Assembly: GCF_004000925.1 (NCBI RefSeq)
Contig: NZ_BIME01000014.1
Location: forward strand, 1 to 64,000
DNA: 64,000 nucleotides
Source: Paenibacillus illinoisensis NBRC 15959
Lineage (GTDB): Bacteria > Bacillota > Bacilli > Paenibacillales > Paenibacillaceae
Direction of reading: 5' to 3'
This document shows positions 9,076 to 17,528 of the stretch, one piece after another (position 1 is the first letter of the stretch; the number at the start of each line of letters is the position of its first letter). The notes beneath the pieces are model-generated. The model worked only from the letters and a program-made list of their open reading frames with translations, was not told the origin of the DNA and did no database searches. A program made the translations under genes and the position numbers.

Positions 9076-9690
9076 ATGAAAATAGAACGATTAAGTCACG
9101 ATAAGATACGGATTTTCCTGACCTTTGACGATCTGAGCGAGCGCGGAATACAAAAAGAAGATATGTGGCAGGAAATACCTAAAGTTCATGAACTGTTCAC
9201 TGAAATGATGGATCAGGCATATTCCGAACTTGGGTTCGATGCTACAGGTCCGCTTGCTGTCGAAGTATTCGCACTTCCCGCTCAAGGAATGGTGGTCATT
9301 GTTACGCGTGGGAAATATGATCCGCAACAATATGGTTCCGGCCATGAGGATGATCTGCCTGAAGAAGTATACGAGATGGAAGTTACACTGGAGCAGAGCG
9401 ATTCCATTGTATATGCCTTTAAGGATTTTGAAATCTTGATTGAGGCTGCACATATGCTGCGTCAACATGTAACGAATGCGGGAAGACTCTATTCCTATAA
9501 AGATAAGTGGTTTCTGCATCTGGAACCGGACGAAGTCGATAGCACCAAACATGCTGCTCTAATAGCACTGCTTGCTGAATTTGGTGAGGGTTCTTCGGTT
9601 ACGCCAGCGGTAATGGAAGAGTACGGTAAAGTGATTATGCCTGAACAGGCCATTGAAGTGATCTGCACCCATTTCAAACGTCAGGATTAA
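9076..9690 (+). CDS. mecA: Adaptor protein of the MecA/YpbH family
   Basis: A 204-residue ClpC adaptor that in Bacillus hands substrates such as ComK to ClpCP and helps ClpC assemble. The N-terminal domain begins MKIERLSHDKIRIFLT, followed by an acidic linker (about 80-115) and a C-terminal ClpC-binding domain with FKDFEILIEAAHML and LYSYKDKWFLHL, all typical of MecA. The ATG at 9076 follows AAGGGGAGAT at good distance; an upstream in-frame ATG at 9052 has no such site and is unlikely. Context (next to prsW, in the ypb/ypd-like neighbourhood) fits either MecA or its paralogue YpbH. A TTTTAC-N16-TATAAA sequence at 8955-8982 may be its promoter. Confidence 0.9.
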   Translation: MKIERLSHDKIRIFLTFDDLSERGIQKEDMWQEIPKVHELFTEMMDQAYSELGFDATGPLAVEVFALPAQGMVVIVTRGKYDPQQYGSGHEDDLPEEVYEMEVTLEQSDSIVYAFKDFEILIEAAHMLRQHVTNAGRLYSYKDKWFLHLEPDEVDSTKHAALIALLAEFGEGSSVTPAVMEEYGKVIMPEQAIEVICTHFKRQD

Positions 9691-9731
9691 ATTCAATTGC
9701 AAACGCGTCTTAGTCAGAGGAGGGAATTTCG

Positions 9732-10427
9732 GTGCTTTTGTTTTCGGTTTTAGCGGCAGCAGTAGCTCCGGGTCTCGCCTTGTTAACATATTTTTATCTG
9801 AAAGACCGTTATGATTCCGAGCCGCTTCATATGGTACTGAGAGTATTCGTCATGGGTATTTTGATGGTGTTGCCTGTGATGATTATTCAGCGGGGTATGA
9901 TGCTGTGGCTCGGAGATAACCCCTACGTTGAGTCTATTCTCATTTCCGGCGGGGTAGAGGAATTTGTTAAATGGTTTGTGTTATACCACATCATTTATAA
10001 TCACACGGAGTTTGATGAGCCATATGACGGTATTCTTTACGCTGTTGCTGTTTCGCTTGGTTTCGCAACGGTGGAGAATGTATTGTATGCCTTTGCGGGG
10101 AATGCATCCGTCTCAGCCATGTTTCTTCGTGCATTACTTCCTGTGTCAGGACACGCCATGTTTGCGGTAATTATGGGGTATTACATGGGTCGGGCCAAAT
10201 TTACGGATGGCAAGAAGAAACGTTGGTTCTTGATGCTATCGCTGTTGCTTCCATTTTTCTGGCATGCACTGTACGATGTCATCATGAATACGATGGTAAA
10301 CTACTGGCTGTGGTTCATAGCACCGCTAATGGCGGGATTGTGGTATGGAGCCATGGGCAAAATTACGCGGGCTAATAACCGCTCTCCTTTTCGATTTGTG
10401 AAACGGGAGGAAGAGGTTAAATTATAG
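9732..10427 (+). CDS. prsW: Intramembrane protease PrsW
   Basis: A polytopic 231-residue membrane protein of the PrsW glutamic-protease family. The paired glutamates of the active-site motif EEFVKW are at about 76-77, and conserved downstream segments (FATVENVLYA, SGHAMFAVIMGYY, FFWHALYD) are present. In B. subtilis PrsW makes the first cut in the anti-sigma factor RsiW and so activates sigma-W; a comparable role on an ECF anti-sigma factor is likely but the target is unproven here. GTG start preceded by AGAGGAGGGA. The gene lies just after mecA, in the same relative order (prsW before ypeB) as in Bacillus, but sleB is not between them. Confidence 0.93.
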   Translation: MLLFSVLAAAVAPGLALLTYFYLKDRYDSEPLHMVLRVFVMGILMVLPVMIIQRGMMLWLGDNPYVESILISGGVEEFVKWFVLYHIIYNHTEFDEPYDGILYAVAVSLGFATVENVLYAFAGNASVSAMFLRALLPVSGHAMFAVIMGYYMGRAKFTDGKKKRWFLMLSLLLPFFWHALYDVIMNTMVNYWLWFIAPLMAGLWYGAMGKITRANNRSPFRFVKREEEVKL

Positions 10428-10435
10428 AAATACGG

Positions 10436-10490
10436 ACACACTGGTGGACATGGAGCGCGTACTGCGCCTGATGCCCCGGTGTGTTTTTTT
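10436..10490 (+). terminator. Intrinsic terminator after prsW
   Basis: ACACACTGG pairs with CCGGTGTGT (one G-T pair) around an internally structured loop containing GCGCGTACTGCGC, followed by seven T residues. Confidence 0.7.
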
Positions 10491-10543
10491 GTCTTTGACC
10501 TAAAGAATCCCGGGGAATGAACAACAGAAACGGGGACAGCGTA

Positions 10544-10714
10544 ATGAGGATAAAAATAAAAATCAGATGCAAACAGTGCGGAGAGCGGTTTACGCTGCGC
10601 GGCAAAAAAGAAAGAGGGCGAATTGAGACCGGATTCAAGCAGTGTCTGTGTGATAATCGGGATCAATTTGAAATTGAAGAAGATGGCGGTACGTCTTGGA
10701 TTCAAATGAATTAA
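10544..10714 (+). CDS. Small cysteine-containing protein, possible zinc ribbon
   Basis: A 56-residue basic protein starting MRIKIKIRCKQCGERF, with a CxxC pair and a second C-x-C (QCLCD) about 23 residues on, a spacing that could bind one zinc ion. The rest alternates charged residues and looks like a compact beta-ribbon. The ATG at 10544 follows CGGGGACAG at normal distance; an in-frame ATG at 10517 is also possible but its ribosome site is too close. Lies alone between the prsW terminator and ypeB. I do not recognise a named family. Confidence 0.55.
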   Translation: MRIKIKIRCKQCGERFTLRGKKERGRIETGFKQCLCDNRDQFEIEEDGGTSWIQMN

Positions 10715-10822
10715 GTAGCTCTTAAAGAGTCAAACATTGTGCCGGCTGGAAAACCGATGCATAAGAGGACTTTCTTCGATCCACAATATAGATAGTGGTT
10801 CAGATGAAAGGAGACTCTACCG

Positions 10823-12169
10823 ATGTATAAACGTTTAAGTTCAGTCATGTTTCCGATATTTGCAGTATTGCTGATCGGTGCCCTTGTGTGGGGATACCAG
10901 GAGAACCAGGAGAAAAATGCGATCTTGATCAAAGCGGAGAATCAGTATCAGCGTGCATTTCATGATTTGTCTTTCCATATGGACAAGCTGCACTCTGAAA
11001 TCGGTAATACACTGGCGGTGAACTCCACTTCCCAGGGCATGCACCGTAAAGGTCTGATGAATGTGTGGCGGCTTACCAGCGAGGCGCAAAATGAGATTAA
11101 CCAACTGCCGCTGACGATGCTACCTTTTAACGAGACGGAGGAATTTCTTTCTCGAATCTCAAACTTTGCTTATCAGGCTTCCATGCGTGATTTAACCAAT
11201 GAACCACTAAGTGAGAAGGAAGTGGGCAACCTGAAAAGGCTGTACCAGAATTCCTCCGAGATCACTAAAAACCTGCAGGAAGTCCAGCAAAAAGTACTAT
11301 CTGACCGCTTGCGCTGGATGGATGCCGAAACGGCTATGGCTACAGAAGAAGAAACGATGGATAACACCATTGTCGATGGATTTCGCACGGTGAACAAAAA
11401 AGTACAGGAGTATCCTGAACTTGATTGGGGCCCTTCGGTATCCAGCATTTATGCAAAGCGTTCAGTCAAAAAGCTGGATGGTGTTCCAGTATCGAAAGAG
11501 CAAATTCAGAGCAAAGCAGCGAAATTCTCCAATGCAGACACCAATAAGATCCATGTACAGGAGAATGGTAAAGGTACGGACTGGGAGTCCTATACCGCTA
11601 CGATCAATCAGGGCAAAGAAAGCAAGTTGATGATGGACTTCACCCGCAATGGGGGAATGTTGATTTCTTACAGCGATACTAGACCGATTGGCGCGAAAAA
11701 GGTCTCACGTTCAGATGCCATGGCCAAAGCGGATCAATTTCTCGTCAATAAGGGCTACAAAGATATGAAAGCAGTAAACTACGATGAGTATGGTAACCTA
11801 GCAAACTTAACGTACGTGCGCAAACAAGGGGATACCCTGCTTTATCCGGAGAAAATGTCTGTACGCGTCGGTCTGGACACAGGTGACGTTACTGGCTTCC
11901 AGGCAAGTGATTATGTCTATGAGCATCAGAAAAAACGGCAAATACCAAAAGCGGCTCTTACCGAAGCACAGGCTCGCAAAAAGCTCAATCCTGAATTTGA
12001 GGAGAGCTATGCACGTAAGTCATTAATTGAGAATGATTACAGCAAGGAAGTATTATGTTATGAATTCGGTGGACGCATCAACGGGACGAAATACCGAATT
12101 TATATCAACGCTAATACAGGGGTCGAAGAAGCAGTTGAAGAAATTAAACCTGTGAATGCGACTTCCTAA
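10823..12169 (+). CDS. ypeB: Germination protein YpeB
   Basis: A 448-residue protein with an N-terminal membrane anchor or signal (SVMFPIFAVLLIGALVWGY), a long helical region and C-terminal PepSY-like repeats (about 220-440, e.g. VSRSDAMAKADQFL and LTEAQARKKLNPEF). In Bacillus YpeB sits in the inner spore membrane and is needed to localise and stabilise the cortex-lytic enzyme SleB. Here ypeB stands without a neighbouring sleB, unlike the usual sleB-ypeB pair, so the partner must be encoded elsewhere or be replaced. The ATG follows AAAGGAGACTC; a terminator follows at 12206. Confidence 0.92.
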   Translation: MYKRLSSVMFPIFAVLLIGALVWGYQENQEKNAILIKAENQYQRAFHDLSFHMDKLHSEIGNTLAVNSTSQGMHRKGLMNVWRLTSEAQNEINQLPLTMLPFNETEEFLSRISNFAYQASMRDLTNEPLSEKEVGNLKRLYQNSSEITKNLQEVQQKVLSDRLRWMDAETAMATEEETMDNTIVDGFRTVNKKVQEYPELDWGPSVSSIYAKRSVKKLDGVPVSKEQIQSKAAKFSNADTNKIHVQENGKGTDWESYTATINQGKESKLMMDFTRNGGMLISYSDTRPIGAKKVSRSDAMAKADQFLVNKGYKDMKAVNYDEYGNLANLTYVRKQGDTLLYPEKMSVRVGLDTGDVTGFQASDYVYEHQKKRQIPKAALTEAQARKKLNPEFEESYARKSLIENDYSKEVLCYEFGGRINGTKYRIYINANTGVEEAVEEIKPVNATS

Positions 12170-12205
12170 GAATTTAAAGGGAAAACGAAACTCAATAATT
12201 TTACC

Positions 12206-12233
12206 AAACAGACCACCTCGTGGTCTGTTTTTT
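12206..12233 (+). terminator. Intrinsic terminator after ypeB
   Basis: An 11-bp stem (AAACAGACCAC / GTGGTCTGTTT) with a three-base loop, followed by a T run. It makes any ypfA start upstream of this point unlikely. Confidence 0.9.
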
Positions 12234-12311
12234 GTTATCCGCTATGAGAAAGGTCATGGTATAATAGTCCTTGTACATACGATGATGAATAGTAAGGTGG
12301 CGGTGAAGAGC

Positions 12312-12965
12312 TTGTATCCGAAAATTAATGAAATTTTACACATCCAAATTGCCTCAGCCGATGAAAAAGAAGAGAGTAAGGAATACAAATCCCGTATAGC
12401 AGACATGGATGATCACAGTTTTTTGATTGAAGTACCAATGCAGCAAGGTAGCAGTCGTTTGAAAAGATTGTATTTCGGCGAAGAGCTGTCCATCTCATAT
12501 ATCACAGAAGATGGCGTCAGACATTATTTCAATACGTACGTGACCGGATTTGAAGAAGATGTGGTAAGGCTTGTGCGTATACGCAAACCGCTGCCTGATG
12601 ATATCTCGAAAATACAACGACGCAGCTTCCTGCGTGTTCATGCGAATCTTGAACTGGCCATTCAAGCAGAAGATCTGACTCGTGCGATAGGATTGACCGA
12701 GGATATAGGTGGCGGGGGATTGTCCATATATGGAGAACCCAACTTCCCGATTGCGGAGGGGCAAAAGTTGAACTGCTGGCTGCTCGTTCCCTATCGGAAT
12801 TCAACGATTGAGCATGTGGCTTTCGAAGCTGAAGTGGTTCGCATTAAAACCCTCGAGTCTGGAAGACAGCTCTGCATGTTGAAGTTTACCCAGATCACAG
12901 ACTCGGAGCGGCAAAAAATCATTAAGTTCTGCTTTGAACGGCAGCTGGATTATCGTACGAAGTAA
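12312..12965 (+). CDS. ypfA: PilZ-domain cyclic-di-GMP receptor YpfA
   Basis: About 217 residues. The N-terminal half is a YcgR-like flagellar-brake domain and the C-terminal half a PilZ domain with the RRSFLRV motif (RxxxR) and the downstream DIGGGGLSIYG (D/NxSxxG-like) motif, which together bind cyclic-di-GMP. In B. subtilis YpfA (DgrA) slows flagellar motility when the second messenger is high. Start choice: the open frame reaches to 12156, but a terminator ends ypeB at 12230 and a TATAAT is at 12260-12265, so the start is one of ATG 12282, GTG 12303 or TTG 12312; the TTG has AAGGTGG at 12294-12300 in front. The order ypeB-ypfA-ypfB-cmk is as in Bacillus. Confidence 0.88.
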   Translation: MYPKINEILHIQIASADEKEESKEYKSRIADMDDHSFLIEVPMQQGSSRLKRLYFGEELSISYITEDGVRHYFNTYVTGFEEDVVRLVRIRKPLPDDISKIQRRSFLRVHANLELAIQAEDLTRAIGLTEDIGGGGLSIYGEPNFPIAEGQKLNCWLLVPYRNSTIEHVAFEAEVVRIKTLESGRQLCMLKFTQITDSERQKIIKFCFERQLDYRTK

Positions 12966-13033
12966 GGGCACGTTTTTTGAATAAAAAGGAAATATGGCGG
13001 GAAACGTAATGGGAAAAACGGAGGTGCTTGGGT

Positions 13034-13258
13034 ATGAATCACCGACGTACATCCCGAAGATATGAGCGGCTGTATTACGTGTTCTCCAAACGAATGGAAA
13101 GAAGACTCTTTCAGCTTATAGCCGTTTTATTCTTGTTGTTGGTGGTATACCAATTGCTGCTTCAGGTTCCATATTTCAAACAAAATGTGACCCGGATAGA
13201 CCGAATGGAGGGGACACCAATTCACATGGAGCTTTCAACGAAAAGGGAACATCAATGA
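13034..13258 (+). CDS. ypfB: Small single-span membrane protein, YpfB-like
   Basis: 74 residues: basic N-terminus (NHRRTSRRYERLYYVFSKRM), one hydrophobic helix (LIAVLFLLLVVYQLLLQV, about residues 28-45) and a short polar tail. Position between ypfA and cmk is that of B. subtilis ypfB (DUF5359 family). The ATG at 13034 follows GGAGGTG by seven bases. Function unknown. Confidence 0.75.
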   Translation: MNHRRTSRRYERLYYVFSKRMERRLFQLIAVLFLLLVVYQLLLQVPYFKQNVTRIDRMEGTPIHMELSTKREHQ

Positions 13259-13269
13259 ATTGGCTGTTT

Positions 13270-13330
13270 TTGCATCCATGTGTATAGTGTGGTATAATTT
13301 TCACGATGCAGGCAATGCCTGTTTTTTTAT
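13270..13330 (+). promoter_or_regulatory. Promoter with an immediate hairpin ahead of cmk
   Basis: TTGCAT (13270-13275), 17 bp, TATAAT (13293-13298) is a good sigma-A promoter. Right at the predicted start lies CAGGC-AAT-GCCTG (13309-13321) followed by seven T residues, a small terminator-like hairpin only about 60 bp before the cmk start. It could be a 5' stabilising hairpin or a very early attenuator. Confidence 0.55.
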
Positions 13331-13361
13331 TGAGGCTTATCGTTTGAGGAGGAATGCCCCG

Positions 13362-14066
13362 TTGGCAAGCCAGAACACATCAGAGAACGGGAAGATGAAC
13401 GTTGCAATTGACGGACCTGCTGGTGCCGGGAAAAGTACCGTGGCCCGATTGGTTGCAGAGGCGCTCGGTTATATTTACGTCGATACTGGCGCAATGTACC
13501 GCGCGGTAACCCTACACATGATTCGGAAAGGGATTTCTCCGGATAATGTATCAGAGGTACTTCAAGAAGCCCACAAACTGGTCATTGATTTACAGCCGGA
13601 CCCGGGCGGACAGAAAGTGTTCTGTAACGGGGAAGATGTAACCTCGGAAATCCGCTCCCGTGAAGTTACGGGGATCGTGTCCCGATATGCGCAAATCGAG
13701 GGGCTGCGTTCGCAATTAGTGGATACTCAGCGGCAAATGGCTTTGCGCAAGGGCGTCGTCATGGATGGACGCGATATCGGAACGACAGTATTGCCCGATG
13801 CGGAAGTGAAAATCTTCATGACTGCCAGTGTGGAAGAGCGCGCACTTCGCCGCTTCAAAGAACTGGACCCCTCTGAAGGACTGACGTTAAAGCAATTGGA
13901 GCGAGACATTGCCACACGTGACAAATTGGATGAAGAGCGGGAAATATCCCCACTTCGCTGTGCCGAGGACGCAACTGTTCTTGATACAACCAAGATGAGT
14001 ATTCATGAAGTGGTTGACAAAATCGTATCTTATTGCACAATGGTCAGAGGAGAGGTTGGTCTATGA
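13362..14066 (+). CDS. cmk: Cytidylate kinase
   Basis: Phosphorylates CMP/dCMP with ATP. Walker A is GPAGAGKST soon after the start; further hallmarks are YVDTGAMYRAVTL, the CMP-binding MDGRDIGTTVLPDA and the arginine-rich RDKLDEEREISPL lid. The TTG at 13362 is preceded by GAGGAGGA at proper spacing and gives 234 residues, about the family length; ATG 13395 is an alternative. The stop overlaps the plsC start (ATGA). The gene belongs to the conserved cmk-plsC-ypfD-der-plsY-gpsA group. Confidence 0.95.
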   Translation: MASQNTSENGKMNVAIDGPAGAGKSTVARLVAEALGYIYVDTGAMYRAVTLHMIRKGISPDNVSEVLQEAHKLVIDLQPDPGGQKVFCNGEDVTSEIRSREVTGIVSRYAQIEGLRSQLVDTQRQMALRKGVVMDGRDIGTTVLPDAEVKIFMTASVEERALRRFKELDPSEGLTLKQLERDIATRDKLDEEREISPLRCAEDATVLDTTKMSIHEVVDKIVSYCTMVRGEVGL

Positions 14067-14650
14067 TTTACACATTTTGCAGCACAGTACTGCGGATCAT
14101 TTACACCATTCTTTTCCGCCTGGAAGCAGTTGGACGGGAGAATATCCCCCAAGAGGGCGGCGTACTTTTATGTTCCAATCATATCAGTAACTTTGATCCT
14201 CCAACGGTAGGTATTAAAATTCGCCGGCAGGTACGCTTCATGGCCAAAAGTGAATTGTTTGATGTTCCGGTACTTGGCAAGATCATCAAGGCTGTGGGCG
14301 CGTTTCCCGTTAAGCGTGGAGGCGTTAGCAAGGAATCCATCAAAACTTCACTAAACATTTTGCGCAATGGTGAAGTGCTCGGCATTTTCCCATCCGGGAG
14401 TCGGCACAACGATGGAGGCATCGGCAAAAAAGGTGCAGCGAGCTTTGCTCTTCGGAGTGGTGCTACCGTTATCCCTACTGCTATTATCGGCAACTACAAG
14501 CTATTTCGTAAGATGAAAGTGGTGTATGGAGCACCGGTGAATTTGGACGAGTTTAAGGAAGATCCTTCTGGTGATGCACTGGAAAGAGCAACTGAAAAGA
14601 TTATGTCCAAAATTAATGAGATGGTGAAAACAGGTGTACCGAGCAAATAA
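14063..14650 (+). CDS. plsC: 1-acyl-sn-glycerol-3-phosphate acyltransferase
   Basis: Adds the second acyl chain to lysophosphatidic acid at the inner membrane face. The HX4D catalytic motif is NHISNFD and the substrate-binding motif FPSGSR replaces the usual FPEGTR; VKRGG follows the first motif as in the family. 195 residues from the ATG at 14063, which overlaps the cmk stop and has AGAGGAGAGG in front. With plsY and gpsA nearby, the group covers most of early phospholipid synthesis. Confidence 0.93.
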   Translation: MIYTFCSTVLRIIYTILFRLEAVGRENIPQEGGVLLCSNHISNFDPPTVGIKIRRQVRFMAKSELFDVPVLGKIIKAVGAFPVKRGGVSKESIKTSLNILRNGEVLGIFPSGSRHNDGGIGKKGAASFALRSGATVIPTAIIGNYKLFRKMKVVYGAPVNLDEFKEDPSGDALERATEKIMSKINEMVKTGVPSK

Positions 14651-14796
14651 TTTGCTCTTCACCGAAAGTCTGAATGCATTATTTCCATATTTTTGAGGGA
14701 AACTAATCCGAGCCATTCAGCGTTGAAAGTGTTTTGAACTCTGCTACAGGCAGGTTTGAATATAATGGGGTTTTTGAATTGAGGAGGGTATTTGAC

Positions 14797-16011
14797 ATGT
14801 CGGAAGAAATGAAAAATCAAGAAGCAACCCAAGATGAGTTGGATCAATTCGTTTCCTTGAAAAAAGGAGATACTGTAAAAGGAACCATCGTCAAATTGGA
14901 AGATAACCAAGCCTATGTGAGCATTGGATATAAATATGACGGTGTAATTCCAATTCGCGAACTGTCCTCATTGCATGTTGACAGCGCGTCTGATGCAGTA
15001 GAAGTTGGACAAGAAGTTGAAGCTAAAGTACTTAGCATCGACGACGAGAAAGAAAAACTCGTTCTGTCCAAACGTGCAATCGACAGCGAAAACGCTTGGG
15101 ATCAATTGCAAAAGCACTTTGAAGACCAAGATGTATTCGAAGTTGTTGTAGCTGACGTGGTAAAAGGCGGTCTGGTAGCAGACGTGGGCGTACGCGGATT
15201 TATCCCGGCTTCCATGGTTGAGCGCCATTTCGTAGAAGACTTCAGCGACTACAAAGGACGCACACTGCGCGTTAAAGTGAAAGAGATCGATCGTGAGAAC
15301 AACAAAGTGATCCTTTCCCAAAAAGACGTTCTGGAGCAAGAATTCGAAGCTAACAAAGCTGAGGTTATGGCTGGTCTGCAAGAAGGCCAAGTTATCGAAG
15401 GTACAGTACAACGTTTGACTCAATTCGGAGCATTCGTTGATGTAGGCGGAGTTGACGGTCTGGTTCACGTTTCCGAGCTCGCTTGGACGCATGTGGACAA
15501 ACCATCTGATGTCCTTTCCGAAGGTGACAAAGTCAGCGTTAAAGTGCTGAAAGTTGACCCTGAAAAAGGCAAAATCAGCCTGAGCATGAAAGCTGTTCAA
15601 CCAGGACCTTGGGAAACAGCTGGCGAGAAATTCAACACTAGTGATATCGTAACAGGTGTTGTTAAACGTCTGGTTGATTTCGGAGCATTTGTTGAAATCG
15701 CTCCTGGTGTTGAGGGACTTGTGCACATTTCACAAATTTCCCACAAACACATCGGCACTCCACACGAAGTGTTGAAAGAAGGTCAGGAAGTTCAAGTTAA
15801 GATTCTCGACATGAACCCTGCTGAGCAACGTGTAAGCCTGAGCATCAAAGAAACAGAAGAAGCTCCTGCCCAAGCGCCAAAAGCTGAAAGACCTGCTAGA
15901 AACAACGCACCGCGTGAAGAAATCAACAACCCGAACGTTTCCTTGAGCAACCAAGGTATGAGTATCACACTCGGCGAACGTTTCGGTGACAAACTCAGCA
16001 AATTCAAATAA
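14797..16011 (+). CDS. ypfD: S1-domain RNA-binding protein (YpfD, ribosomal S1-like)
   Basis: 404 residues containing four S1 motifs, roughly at 15-85, 100-170, 190-255 and 275-345 (e.g. GTVQRLTQFGAFVDVGGVDGLVHVSELAW and GVVKRLVDFGAFVEI), then a charged Ala/Pro/Glu-rich tail. Bacillus YpfD is a short S1 homologue not stably bound to ribosomes. The ATG at 14797 follows GAGGAGGG; an upstream in-frame start at 14734 would cross the TATAAT at 14761-14766 and is rejected. Codon use is strongly biased, suggesting high expression. Confidence 0.93.
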   Translation: MSEEMKNQEATQDELDQFVSLKKGDTVKGTIVKLEDNQAYVSIGYKYDGVIPIRELSSLHVDSASDAVEVGQEVEAKVLSIDDEKEKLVLSKRAIDSENAWDQLQKHFEDQDVFEVVVADVVKGGLVADVGVRGFIPASMVERHFVEDFSDYKGRTLRVKVKEIDRENNKVILSQKDVLEQEFEANKAEVMAGLQEGQVIEGTVQRLTQFGAFVDVGGVDGLVHVSELAWTHVDKPSDVLSEGDKVSVKVLKVDPEKGKISLSMKAVQPGPWETAGEKFNTSDIVTGVVKRLVDFGAFVEIAPGVEGLVHISQISHKHIGTPHEVLKEGQEVQVKILDMNPAEQRVSLSIKETEEAPAQAPKAERPARNNAPREEINNPNVSLSNQGMSITLGERFGDKLSKFK

Positions 16012-16068
16012 GTTATTCATGCATGGTTCTAAGTTATACTGCATATTTTGCTGAACAATAAAAGCAAG

Positions 16069-16105
16069 ATCGGCGAGCCCCAGCGGGTTCGCCGATTGTT
16101 GTTAT
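16069..16105 (+). terminator. Intrinsic terminator after ypfD
   Basis: ATCGGCGA pairs with TCGCCGAT, with further GCCC/GGGT pairing inside, followed by a T-rich stretch. Confidence 0.8.
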
Positions 16106-16194
16106 TGTAAGCATTCTTGGCATGAAAGGTTAGCCAAGACATGTGTTTTTTGCTATGATGAGTAACGTAAGTATGGACAGGAGGAGTGGAATGT

Positions 16195-17517
16195 ATGGCA
16201 AGACCCGTTGTGGCAATTGTCGGGCGACCGAACGTGGGTAAATCCACTATTTTTAATCGGATTATCGGCGACAGACTGGCCATTGTGGAAGACAAGCCGG
16301 GTATTACCCGTGACCGGATCTACGGAATCGGTGAATGGAACGGTAAACCATTCAGTATTATCGATACAGGTGGTATCGAAATCGACGGCGAGGATGTCAT
16401 TCTTAAATCAATTCGGATGCAGGCAGAGCTCGCCATTGAAGAAGCGGATGTTATTGTATTCATGTGTGATGCAAAAGCAGGAATTACGCAATCTGACGAA
16501 GAAGTCGCAGAGATGTTGTACCGCTCAGGCAAGCCCATTGTTGTAGCCGTTAACAAAGTGGATAATATTGGGCGCAGTGAGCTCATTTACGAGTTTTACG
16601 GATTTGGATTTGGAGATCCGATCGGTGTATCCGGGAGTCATGGTACGGGTATTGGTGATTTGCTGGATGCGATCGTTGAAAAATTGCCTGAACTTGAAGA
16701 AGAGACATACGATGAAGACGTCATCCGTGTTGCTCTAATCGGACGTCCAAACGTGGGTAAATCTTCATTGGTGAATGCCATTTTGGGTGAGGAACGCGTA
16801 ATCGTAAGCGATGTAGCCGGAACGACGCGTGATGCCATTGATACCCCGTTCGAAAAGGATGGGCAGCGTTACGTGCTGATTGATACAGCAGGTATGCGTA
16901 AACGTGGTAAAGTGTATGAAACTACCGAGAAATACAGTGTTATGCGTGCTATGCGTGCCATCGAACGTGCTGATGTCGTTTTGGTCGTTATTAACGGCGA
17001 GGAAGGCATCATTGAACAGGACAAGCATATTGCAGGTTATGCATTTGAAGCCGGTAAAGCTTCCCTGTTCGTTGTGAATAAATGGGACGTGGTGGATAAA
17101 ACAGATAAAACGATGAATGAGTTTGAGAAAAAAATTCGGGATCACTTCCTGTTTATGACTTATGCTCCCGTAGTCTTTTTGTCAGCCAAAACAAAACAAC
17201 GCTTACAAAAGTTGCTTCCTGTGGTAACTCGTGTAGCTCAGCAGCATGCTATGCGTGTTCAGACGCATTTGCTTAATGATGTCGTATCTGATGCCGTGGC
17301 TATTAATCCACCGCCTACAGACAAAGGACGCAGAATGCGGATTAACTACGTGACACAGGTTGCTGTCAAACCGCCGACCATGGTTATTTTTGTAAACGAT
17401 CCGGAATTGATGCACTTCTCTTATGAGCGTTACCTGGAGAATAAAATCCGCGGAGCGTTTGATTTTGAAGGTACGCCAATTCGCATATTTACTCGGAGGA
17501 AGTCCGACGAAGGTTAG
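16195..17517 (+). CDS. der: Ribosome-assembly GTPase Der (EngA)
   Basis: Essential double GTPase for 50S subunit maturation. Two tandem G domains each show GRPNVGKS (first near residue 10, second near 185), DTGG/DTAG switch motifs and NKVD/NKWD specificity motifs, followed by a KH-like C-terminal domain. 440 residues, full length. The ATG at 16195 is nine bases after AGGAGGAG; the in-frame GTG at 16186 is too close to that site. Confidence 0.97.
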   Translation: MARPVVAIVGRPNVGKSTIFNRIIGDRLAIVEDKPGITRDRIYGIGEWNGKPFSIIDTGGIEIDGEDVILKSIRMQAELAIEEADVIVFMCDAKAGITQSDEEVAEMLYRSGKPIVVAVNKVDNIGRSELIYEFYGFGFGDPIGVSGSHGTGIGDLLDAIVEKLPELEEETYDEDVIRVALIGRPNVGKSSLVNAILGEERVIVSDVAGTTRDAIDTPFEKDGQRYVLIDTAGMRKRGKVYETTEKYSVMRAMRAIERADVVLVVINGEEGIIEQDKHIAGYAFEAGKASLFVVNKWDVVDKTDKTMNEFEKKIRDHFLFMTYAPVVFLSAKTKQRLQKLLPVVTRVAQQHAMRVQTHLLNDVVSDAVAINPPPTDKGRRMRINYVTQVAVKPPTMVIFVNDPELMHFSYERYLENKIRGAFDFEGTPIRIFTRRKSDEG

Positions 17518-17528
17518 GGGAGAAGTTT

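Noticed and set aside
12156..12311. Extended N-terminus of ypfA from ATG 12156
   Set aside because: The extension would span the ypeB terminator and a TATAAT box.
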